A stretch of 64,000 nucleotides of DNA from Streptomyces lycii (lineage in GTDB: Bacteria > Actinomycetota > Actinomycetes > Streptomycetales > Streptomycetaceae). The stretch covers positions 1 through 64,000 of the forward strand of contig NZ_WHPN01000391.1 of assembly GCF_009735685.1 (NCBI RefSeq). Direction: 5' to 3'. This document shows, piece by piece, positions 1-6,875 of the stretch (positions within the stretch are counted from its first letter, which is position 1; each line of letters opens with the position of its first letter). A program made the position numbers and the translations under genes. The notes beneath the pieces were generated by a model that was not told the DNA's origin, searched no databases, and saw nothing but the letters and a program-made list of their open reading frames with translations.

Positions 1-126
1 CCGACCGGGCAGGTCGGCTGTGCCGGCCCACCGTGCGGATCGGCCGTACGGCCGCGCTGTGCGGCAGCGCTGTACGGGCGCGATCCCGGCGCGGCGGTCC
101 GTACGACGCCCGGACCGCCGTACGGC

Positions 127-1158
127 TCAGCGGTCGACGACCCGGTCGAACTGCGTCGTGGTGTGCCGCAGGTGCGCCACCAGCTCGTCGCCCACCTGCG
201 GCGGCGGCACGTCGCCCGGGATGAAGAGGATCGACACCTGCATGTGCGGCGGCTCGGCGAACCAGCGCTGCTTGCCCTGCCAGACGAACGGCGACAGATT
301 GCGGTTGACGGTCGCCAGCCCGGCCCGGGCCACGCCCTTCGCCCGCGGCATCACGCCGTGCAGCGCCTTCGGGGACTCCAGGCCCACCCCGTGCGAGGTG
401 CCGCCCGAGACGACCACCAGGGCGCCGTCGGAGGTCGCCCGCTGCTGCCGGTAGCCGAAGCGGTCCCCCTTGGCGACCCGGACGACGTCCAGCACCGAGC
501 CGCGGTACTCCGTCGCGTCGTGGTCCCCCAGCCACAGCCGGGTGCCGATGCGCGCCCGGAAACGGGTCTGCGGGAACTGCTGCTGAAGCCGCGCCAGCTC
601 CCCCGCGGCCAGATGGCTGACGAACATCGTGTGCAGCGGCAGCCGGGCCGCGCGCAGCCGGTCCATCCAGCCGATGACCTCCTCGACCGCGTCCGAGCCG
701 TCCGTACGGTCCAGCGGCAGGTGCAGCGCGAAGCCCTCCAGCCGTACGTCCTCGATCGCGGCGTGCAGCTTCGGCAGGTCCTCCTCGGTGACGCCGTGCC
801 GCTTCATGCTGCTCATGACCTCGATGACGACCCGGGCGCCGACCAGGCCGCGCACCCCGTCCACCGACGACACCGAGCGGATCGCCCGGTCCGGCAGCGG
901 CACCGGTTCCTCGCCCAGCCGGAACGGGGTGAGCACCAGCAGGTCGCCGCTGAAGTAGTCCTTCATCCGGGCGGCCTCGTAGGTGGTGCCGACCGCGAGG
1001 ATGTCGGAGTCGAAGCGGGTCACCTCCTCGGAGAGCCGCTCGTGGCCGAAGCCGTAGCCGTTCCCCTTGCACACCGGGACCAGCCCGGGGAACTGCTGGA
1101 GAACGGCACTCTGATGCGCCCGCCAGCGAGCGGTGTCCACGTAAAGGGTGAGCGCCAT
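127..1158 (-). CDS. Alanine racemase-like PLP-dependent protein (fold type III)
   Basis: This 343-residue protein belongs to the alanine racemase N-terminal (PLP-binding TIM barrel) family. The segment CKGNGYGFG near residue 30 holds the expected PLP lysine, and the C-terminal half has the conserved small-residue pattern GGTSHGVG. The ATG start follows GGAA; a longer in-frame reading upstream runs through non-coding-looking sequence. It lies 116 bp downstream of femX on the same strand, so a role in peptidoglycan or amino-acid supply for the cell wall is an inference from context. The substrate cannot be told from sequence; it is shorter than housekeeping Alr (about 370-390 residues) and may not be the main alanine racemase. 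Confidence 0.85.
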   Translation of the reverse strand: MALTLYVDTARWRAHQSAVLQQFPGLVPVCKGNGYGFGHERLSEEVTRFDSDILAVGTTYEAARMKDYFSGDLLVLTPFRLGEEPVPLPDRAIRSVSSVDGVRGLVGARVVIEVMSSMKRHGVTEEDLPKLHAAIEDVRLEGFALHLPLDRTDGSDAVEEVIGWMDRLRAARLPLHTMFVSHLAAGELARLQQQFPQTRFRARIGTRLWLGDHDATEYRGSVLDVVRVAKGDRFGYRQQRATSDGALVVVSGGTSHGVGLESPKALHGVMPRAKGVARAGLATVNRNLSPFVWQGKQRWFAEPPHMQVSILFIPGDVPPPQVGDELVAHLRHTTTQFDRVVDR

Positions 1159-1274
1159 GGCCGTTCCGGAACCTCTCTTGTGTCTGGGGTCGGGATCGTG
1201 CGGTGTGGGGCCGCGGGTGCCCGCGGGGTGGTCCGCGGGGTGGAGCGGGTGCCGCCAGGGGGAGCGGCGGGGGT

Positions 1275-2393
1275 TCAGCGGCGCGACATGTAGATGTCGA
1301 GTGCCTTGTGCAGCAGCTTGTTGAGCGGGAAGTCCCACTCGCCGAGATACTCGGCAGCCTGCCCACCCGTGCCCACCTTGAACTGGATGAGCCCGAAGAG
1401 GTGGTCGTTCTCGTCGAGGGAGTCGCTGATGCCGCGGAGGTCGTAGACGCTCGCGCCGAGCGCGTACGCGTCGCGGAGCATGCGCCACTGCATGGCGTTC
1501 GACGGGCGCACCTCGCGCTTGTGGTTGGCCGAGGCCCCGTAGGAGTACCAGACGTGCCCGCCGACGATCAGCATCGTGGCCGCGGCGACGTTCTCCCCCT
1601 CGTGCCGGGCGAAGTAGAGCCGCATCCGGTTGGGGTCCTCGGAGTTCAGCGCCGTCCACTGGCGCTGGAAGTAGCTCAGCGGCCGCGGCCGGAACCGGTC
1701 CCGCTCGGCCGTGATCTCGTACAGCCGCTGCCACTCGGCCAGGTCGTCGTAGCCGCCCTGGACGACCTCGACACCGGCCTTCTCGGCCTTCTTGATGTTC
1801 CGCCGCCACAGCTGGTTGAAGCCCTTGTGGACGTCCTCCAGGGAACGGTTCTCCAGCGGCACCTGGAAGACGTAGCGCGGCTGTACGTCACCGAAGCCGG
1901 CCCCGCCGTCCTCGCCCTGCTGCCAGCCCATCCGGCGCAGCCGGTCCGCGACCTCGAAGGCGCGCGGCTCGATGTGCGTGGCCTCGACGTCCCGCAGCCG
2001 CTTGACGTCGGGGTTCTGGATGCCGGCCTTGATGGCGGGCGCGTCCCAGCGGCGGATGACGACCGGCGGGCCCATCTTCACCGAGAAGGCGCCCTGCTGC
2101 TTGAGATGCGCCAGCATCGGCTGGAGCCAGTCCTCCAGATTGGGGGCGTACCAGTTGATGACCGGGCCCTCGGGGAGATAGGCGAGATAGCGCTTGACCT
2201 TCGGCAGCTGGCGGTACAGCACGAGCGCCGCGCCGACCATCTGCCCGGCGGCGTCGAACCAGCCGAGGTTCTCCGAGCGCCATTCGGCCTTCACGTCCGC
2301 CCACGCCGGCACCTGGCAGTGGCTGGCCGAGGGCAGGCTCTGGATGTACGCCAGATGCTGCTCGCGGCTGATGGTCCTCAGGGTCAAGCTCAT
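1275..2393 (-). CDS. femX: FemAB-family lipid II:glycine glycyltransferase (FemX-like)
   Basis: This is a 372-residue member of the FemABX family, which uses aminoacyl-tRNA to add the first bridge residue (glycine in Streptomyces) to the peptidoglycan stem peptide at the inner face of the membrane. Two GNAT-like halves are visible, with the C-terminal signature YSYGASANHKREVRPSNAMQW followed by a YDLRGIS stretch, both typical of the family. The ATG is preceded by GAGGAG at nine bases. It sits between a small membrane protein and an alanine-racemase-like gene on the same strand, which fits a cell-wall unit. The match to Streptomyces FemX rests on family pattern and gene order, not on an alignment. 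Confidence 0.9.
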   Translation of the reverse strand: MSLTLRTISREQHLAYIQSLPSASHCQVPAWADVKAEWRSENLGWFDAAGQMVGAALVLYRQLPKVKRYLAYLPEGPVINWYAPNLEDWLQPMLAHLKQQGAFSVKMGPPVVIRRWDAPAIKAGIQNPDVKRLRDVEATHIEPRAFEVADRLRRMGWQQGEDGGAGFGDVQPRYVFQVPLENRSLEDVHKGFNQLWRRNIKKAEKAGVEVVQGGYDDLAEWQRLYEITAERDRFRPRPLSYFQRQWTALNSEDPNRMRLYFARHEGENVAAATMLIVGGHVWYSYGASANHKREVRPSNAMQWRMLRDAYALGASVYDLRGISDSLDENDHLFGLIQFKVGTGGQAAEYLGEWDFPLNKLLHKALDIYMSRR

Positions 2394-2587
2394 TGCGGGG
2401 CGCTCCTCGGCAGGTGTGTCCCCGGGTTGGCGGGGCTCCGGCTCTCGCGGCGAAGCCTACTGCGCGCGGGAGCGCCGCGTTTCGGGCACACGGGGCCCTC
2501 CCCCGGACTCCGGCCGGGGGAGGGCCCCGCGCGCCCGGTGGGGCCGCGGGAACGGTGGACACGGGAGGCCGGCCGGCGCCGGCCCGG

Positions 2588-2914
2588 TCAGCCGAACATG
2601 CCTCCGAAGAGCCCCCCGTGGGCCATGCCGAGGAAGAAGCCGAGAGCGGCGGCACCGAGGCCGACGATCAGCAGGAAGCGCTCCGCCGTGGTCGCGGAGA
2701 TCATCTGGCCCCACGCGCCGGTCACGATGCCGATCAGCCCGGTCCACGAGCTGAGGATGTGCAGCCCGTGGAACTGCGCCGTGACGACGGCCACCAGGCC
2801 GAGGACGATCGTCGCCGCGGCGAAGCCGTTCTCGACGGGATGAGCCCTGCCGTCGCTGTTCAGCAGCGAGCCGATACGGGAGAGGGGACTGCGATGCCGT
2901 GCTGCCTGTGCCAT
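2588..2914 (-). CDS. Small conserved membrane protein of unknown function
   Basis: This 108-residue protein has three likely membrane segments: about residues 30-48, 55-72 and 80-100. It ends in a glycine-rich tail (GGLFGGMFG). An AGGAGGT ribosome binding site lies six bases before the ATG, so it is very probably translated. It diverges from rpsF and is the first gene of the minus-strand run leading to femX. No enzymatic motif is visible, and I do not recognise a named family. Confidence 0.8.
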   Translation of the reverse strand: MAQAARHRSPLSRIGSLLNSDGRAHPVENGFAAATIVLGLVAVVTAQFHGLHILSSWTGLIGIVTGAWGQMISATTAERFLLIVGLGAAALGFFLGMAHGGLFGGMFG

Positions 2915-3191
2915 GAAGACACCTCCTGGCGGGAACCGCGGAAAGGCCCGGCGCTGTAGCGCCGGTCACACCCGATGTGTCCAGGTTGCGGTGTCCCGCG
3001 GCCGGATTTCAACCGGAAGCACGGGTACGGGTACTCTGGTCGGTCTGCATCGGTGTCCGCCTCGCGGCCGCCCCGGACCGGAAACTCCCGGGCCGGGATT
3101 GTCAGTGCCGGCCGGTACCGTTGCGTACGCATCACGACCCTCCTGCCACGGAAAGACCGTGGCCGCTGAGTCCAGAGGAGGTGGGTTCCAC

Positions 3192-3482
3192 ATGCGTCAC
3201 TACGAGGTGATGGTCATCCTCGACCCCGATCTCGAGGAGCGAGCAGTCTCCCCGCTGATCGAGAACTTCCTTTCCGTCGTCCGTGAGGGCAACGGCAAGG
3301 TCGAGAAGGTCGACACCTGGGGCCGTCGTCGTCTCTCGTACGAGATCAACAAGAAGCCCGAGGGCATCTACTCGGTCATCGACCTGCAGGCCGAGCCCGC
3401 AGTCGTCAAGGAGCTCGACCGTCAGATGAACCTGAACGAGTCGGTCCTCCGGACCAAGGTCCTCCGTCCCGAGACCCACTGA
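3192..3482 (+). CDS. rpsF: 30S ribosomal protein S6
   Basis: The 96-residue product begins [16 protein letters not shown] and contains [17 protein letters not shown], both hallmarks of S6, which binds the central domain of 16S rRNA with S18. The length is normal for actinobacteria. The ATG follows the purine-rich site GAGGAGGTGGG. It is the first gene of the conserved rpsF-ssb-rpsR-rplI operon, all on the plus strand with gaps of about 20-100 bp. The intergenic DNA upstream is the likely promoter region for the whole unit. Confidence 0.98.
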   Translation: MRHYEVMVILDPDLEERAVSPLIENFLSVVREGNGKVEKVDTWGRRRLSYEINKKPEGIYSVIDLQAEPAVVKELDRQMNLNESVLRTKVLRPETH

Positions 3483-3584
3483 GCGCTCCCAGCTCAGCGG
3501 TGATGCCCGGGACCTCGGGCACCCCCGAGTAGTCCGGTACACCCAGCAACCCGCAGCCAGCAGCACCCGCCGAGAGGTTCCCCA

Positions 3585-4175
3585 ATGGCAGGCGAGACCG
3601 TCATCACGGTCGTCGGCAATCTCGTCGACGACCCCGAGCTGCGCTTCACCCCGTCCGGTGCGGCGGTCGCGAAGTTCCGCGTCGCGTCCACTCCCCGCAC
3701 CTTCGACCGGCAGACCAACGAGTGGAAGGACGGCGAGAGCCTCTTCCTCACGTGCTCGGTCTGGCGGCAGGCGGCGGAGAACGTCGCCGAGTCGCTCCAG
3801 CGCGGCACGCGCGTCATCGTGCAGGGCCGGCTGAAGCAGCGGTCCTACGAGGACCGTGAGGGCGTCAAGCGCACGGTCTACGAGCTGGACGTCGACGAGG
3901 TCGGCGCCAGCCTGCGCAACGCCACGGCCAAGGTCACCAAGACCACCGGCCGCGGTGGCCAGGGGGGCTACGGCGGCGGTGGCGGCGGCGGCCAGGGTGG
4001 CGGCGGCTGGGGCGGCGGCCCCGGTGGCGGCCAGCAGGGCGGCGGCGGTGCACCCGCCGACGACCCCTGGGCGACCGGCGCGCCGGCCGGCGGCGGCCAG
4101 CAGCAGGGTGGCGGCGGTGGCTGGGGCGGCGGCTCCGGCTCCGGCGGCGGCTACTCGGACGAGCCGCCCTTCTAG
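3585..4175 (+). CDS. ssb: Single-stranded DNA-binding protein
   Basis: This 196-residue SSB coats single-stranded DNA during replication and repair. Residues 1-110 form the OB fold ([21 protein letters not shown] at the start, [18 protein letters not shown] in the middle). A glycine-rich disordered linker spans about residues 118-185. The C-terminus is DEPPF, the acidic tip that recruits partner proteins. The linker is longer and more Gly/Gln/Trp-rich than in Escherichia coli SSB, as is usual in Streptomyces. It lies between rpsF and rpsR in the classic operon. Confidence 0.98.
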   Translation: MAGETVITVVGNLVDDPELRFTPSGAAVAKFRVASTPRTFDRQTNEWKDGESLFLTCSVWRQAAENVAESLQRGTRVIVQGRLKQRSYEDREGVKRTVYELDVDEVGASLRNATAKVTKTTGRGGQGGYGGGGGGGQGGGGWGGGPGGGQQGGGGAPADDPWATGAPAGGGQQQGGGGGWGGGSGSGGGYSDEPPF

Positions 4176-4233
4176 GCCCGGGCGGGCCTGGTCGGGCGAT
4201 CGACACACTTTTTGATCACACTGGAGAGAGACA

Positions 4234-4470
4234 ATGGCGAAGCCGCCTCCGCGCAAGCCGAAGAAGAAGGTCTGCGCGTTCTGCAAGGACAAGACCGCGT
4301 ACGTGGACTACAAGGACACGAACATGCTGCGGAAGTTCATTTCCGACCGCGGCAAGATCCGTGCCCGCCGCGTCACCGGCAACTGCACACAGCACCAGCG
4401 CGACGTCGCCACGGCCGTGAAGAACAGCCGTGAGATGGCGCTGCTGCCCTACACCTCGTCCGCGCGATAA
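4234..4470 (+). CDS. rpsR: 30S ribosomal protein S18
   Basis: The 78-residue product has the S18 core ([22 protein letters not shown]) and partners S6 on the small subunit. The N-terminus carries CAFCKD, a pair of cysteines typical of zinc-binding (C+) ribosomal protein paralogues, although a full four-cysteine site is not evident. Streptomyces genomes often carry a second, zinc-free S18 elsewhere; this copy in the ssb operon is the housekeeping position. The start follows GGAGAGAG. Confidence 0.97.
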   Translation: MAKPPPRKPKKKVCAFCKDKTAYVDYKDTNMLRKFISDRGKIRARRVTGNCTQHQRDVATAVKNSREMALLPYTSSAR

Positions 4471-4488
4471 GGGAAGGGTGACCGAGAA

Positions 4489-4935
4489 ATGAAGATCATC
4501 CTCACCCACGAGGTCTCCGGCCTCGGTGCCGCGGGCGACGTCGTGGACGTCAAGGACGGCTACGCTCGCAACTACCTGGTCCCGCGCGGTTTCGCGATCC
4601 GCTGGACCAAGGGCGGCGAGAAGGACGTGGAGCAGATCCGCCGGGGTCGCAAGATCCGCGAGATCGCCACGATCGAGCAGGCCAACGAGGTCAAGGCCAA
4701 GCTCGAGGCCGTGAAGGTCCGTCTGGCCACCCGTTCGGGTGACGCCGGTCGGCTGTTCGGCTCCGTCACCCCGGCCGACATCGCTTCGGCGATCAAGCAG
4801 GCCGGCGGTCCGGACGTGGACAAGCGCCGCATCGAACTCGGTTCGCCGATCAAGACCCTGGGCGCGCACCAGGTGTCCGTGCGGCTGCACTCCGACGTTT
4901 CCGCCAAGGTGGGCGTCGAGGTCGTCGCGGCCTGA
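4489..4935 (+). CDS. rplI: 50S ribosomal protein L9
   Basis: The 148-residue protein begins [30 protein letters not shown], the L9 N-terminal domain that binds 23S rRNA domain V. A long helix (about residues 40-75) connects to the C-terminal domain ([16 protein letters not shown]). It is the last gene of the rpsF operon, only 18 bp after rpsR, and a strong hairpin terminator follows 25 bp after its stop codon. Confidence 0.98.
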   Translation: MKIILTHEVSGLGAAGDVVDVKDGYARNYLVPRGFAIRWTKGGEKDVEQIRRGRKIREIATIEQANEVKAKLEAVKVRLATRSGDAGRLFGSVTPADIASAIKQAGGPDVDKRRIELGSPIKTLGAHQVSVRLHSDVSAKVGVEVVAA

Positions 4936-4960
4936 CCGGCCGCGCTCGGCAGAGCAGTGA

Positions 4961-4994
4961 CGAAGGGCCGCATCCGGCGGGATGCGGCCCTTCG
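4961..4994 (+). terminator. Intrinsic terminator of the rpsF-ssb-rpsR-rplI operon
   Basis: A perfect 14-bp stem (CGAAGGGCCGCATC and its complement) closes a six-base loop CGGCGG just after rplI. There is no long T-run, as is common for Streptomyces terminators. It also faces the 3' end of the convergent MATE gene and could end both transcripts. Confidence 0.9.
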
Positions 4995-5080
4995 CCTTGT
5001 CCGGGGGGTGGTCCGGTGCGGGCGGTGGCTGACCGGGCGAGCGGGCGGAGGACGAGGTGCGGGCGGCGCGCCCGGCCGGG

Positions 5081-6418
5081 TCAGGCGCGCACCGCGCCGG
5101 TGACGAGCCAGCGGCCGGAGCGTGCCCGCAGGGCCAGGGTGAGCAGCCGGACCGCCATCATCAGGCCCATCACCCACCACAGCGCCGTGAGCCCGCCGCC
5201 CAGCGCGGGAACCGCGAAGGCGGCCGGGACGAAGACGGCCAGGGTCACCAGCATCGCCCACGCCAGGTACGGCCCGTCGCCCGCGCCCATCAGCACCCCG
5301 TCCAGCACGAAGACGACGCCCGAGACCGGCTGGACCAGCGCCACCACCAGCAGCGCCGGGAACAGCAGGTCCCGCACCGCCTCGTCGCCGGTGAACAGCG
5401 GCAGGATCAGCGGGCGGGCCAGCACCAGCAGCAGTCCGAACACGACTCCGGATGCCACGCCCCACAGCACCATGCGGCGGCACACGGCCCGGGCCCCGTC
5501 CGCGTCGTTCGCGCCGAGATACCGGCCGATGATCGCCTGCCCGGCGATCGCGATGGCGTCAAGGGCGAAGGCGAGCAGCGACCAGATGGCCAGAACGACC
5601 TGGTGAGCGGCGACATCGGCGTCACCGAGCCGCGCGGCGACAGCGGTCGCGATCATCAGAATGGCGCGCAGCGACAGCGTACGGACCAGCAGCGGCGCCC
5701 CGGCGTGGGCGCAGGCCCGGATTCCTGCGGCGTCGGGTCGCAGCGAGGCGCCGTGCCGCCGGGCGCCGCGGACGACCACGGTGAGATAGACGGCCGCCAT
5801 GCCGCACTGGGCGACGACCGTGCCCCAGGCGGAACCGGCGAGGCCGAGGCCGGCGCCGTACACGAGCAGGACGTTGAGCACGGCGTTCGCGGTGAAGCCG
5901 GCGACGGCCACGTAGAGCGGGGTGCGGGTGTTCTGGAGGCCGCGGAGCACGCCGGTGGCGGCGAGTACCACCAGCATGGCGGGAATGCCGAGGGCGCTGA
6001 TGCGCAGATAGGTGACGGCGTGCGGGGCCGCCGTGCGGGAGGCGCCGAGGAGATCGGCCATCGCCGGGGCGGCCGGGACGACGACCGCGATCACGAGGGC
6101 GCCGAGCAGCAGGGCGAGCCAGACGCCGTCCATTCCCTGCTTGATGGCGGCCCCGAGGTCCCCGGCGCCGACGCGGCGGGCGACGGCCGCCGTGGTGGCG
6201 TAGGCGAGGAAGACGAAGACGCCGACGGCGGTCGTGAGGAAGGCCGCGGCGACACCGAACCCGGCCAGTTGCGGGGTGCCGAGGTGGCCGACGATGGCGC
6301 TGTCGGCCATGACGAAGAGGGGTTCCGCGACCAGTGCGCCGAAGGCGGGGACGGCGAGGGCGAGGATCTCGCGGTCGTGGCGGCGGCCGGGCCGGACGGG
6401 CGCGGGTGCCTCGGTCAT
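5081..6418 (-). CDS. MATE-family multidrug efflux transporter
   Basis: This 445-residue integral membrane protein has about twelve hydrophobic segments in two related halves, as in the MATE family, which exports drugs or metabolites using H+ or Na+ gradients. The N-terminal motif PAFGALVAEPLFVMADSAIVGHLG and the mid-protein GVLRGLQNTRTPLY agree with the NorM/DinF branch. It is in the same position next to dnaB as in S. coelicolor (recalled gene order). It diverges from dnaB across a region holding DnaA boxes. The substrate cannot be inferred. Confidence 0.92.
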   Translation of the reverse strand: MTEAPAPVRPGRRHDREILALAVPAFGALVAEPLFVMADSAIVGHLGTPQLAGFGVAAAFLTTAVGVFVFLAYATTAAVARRVGAGDLGAAIKQGMDGVWLALLLGALVIAVVVPAAPAMADLLGASRTAAPHAVTYLRISALGIPAMLVVLAATGVLRGLQNTRTPLYVAVAGFTANAVLNVLLVYGAGLGLAGSAWGTVVAQCGMAAVYLTVVVRGARRHGASLRPDAAGIRACAHAGAPLLVRTLSLRAILMIATAVAARLGDADVAAHQVVLAIWSLLAFALDAIAIAGQAIIGRYLGANDADGARAVCRRMVLWGVASGVVFGLLLVLARPLILPLFTGDEAVRDLLFPALLVVALVQPVSGVVFVLDGVLMGAGDGPYLAWAMLVTLAVFVPAAFAVPALGGGLTALWWVMGLMMAVRLLTLALRARSGRWLVTGAVRA

Positions 6419-6875
6419 GGGGGTGCGTCCAATCTTCCACAGGTAAGAGTCGTAATCCTATGCCACTCCTTACTTTCGTGTCCGTCCCGTGATGCCTTGC
6501 GGGTCGGTTGCCGCGATCTCGTCACAGATGGGGGATTTTTTCTTCTGCACAGCCGGTGGATGACAAAAGGGCAGGTCAGCGCGGTGTGAATGGTGTGATT
6601 GGCAGGTTGTCCACAGCGCTTTCCCCCGTGTCGTACACAGGTTGGGGCGTGTTCTCCACAGGGCGGGACCGGCCGTCCACACACCCTGTGGATAACTTTC
6701 TTGGTCCTCCGGCTCCGCGGCCCTACCGTGGTGCGGCCACCCCTGCCGAACCCGGCGTGCCGAAGGCCGCGTCGCGGCCCCGACTGTCAGTGCCGTGCCG
6801 TAGGAAAGAGTCGCACGGCGAGTGGGTGAGCCGGGTGAAGAACAGTCCGCGCCGCGGACGGGAGGAGGTGCCGGG
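6419..6875. other. Intergenic region between MATE gene and dnaB, lower GC, with DnaA boxes
   Basis: This gap is visibly poorer in GC than its neighbours in its first 300 bases and contains no credible gene. It must hold the promoters of the divergent MATE and dnaB genes. Its most distinct content is a group of DnaA-box-like nonamers listed separately. The dnaB ribosome binding site GGAGGAGG starts at 6861. Confidence 0.7.
6607..6695. promoter_or_regulatory. Cluster of four DnaA-box-like sequences upstream of dnaB
   Basis: Within 90 bp there are TTGTCCACA (6607-6615, the preferred Streptomyces DnaA box), TTCTCCACA (6652-6660), CCGTCCACA (6673-6681) and, on the minus strand, TTATCCACA (6687-6695). 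The last lies inside a longer motif, CCTGTGGATAACTTT. The group is about 180 bp before the dnaB start. It could regulate dnaB or serve as a DnaA-binding cluster outside oriC; the sequence alone shows only the boxes. Confidence 0.75.
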
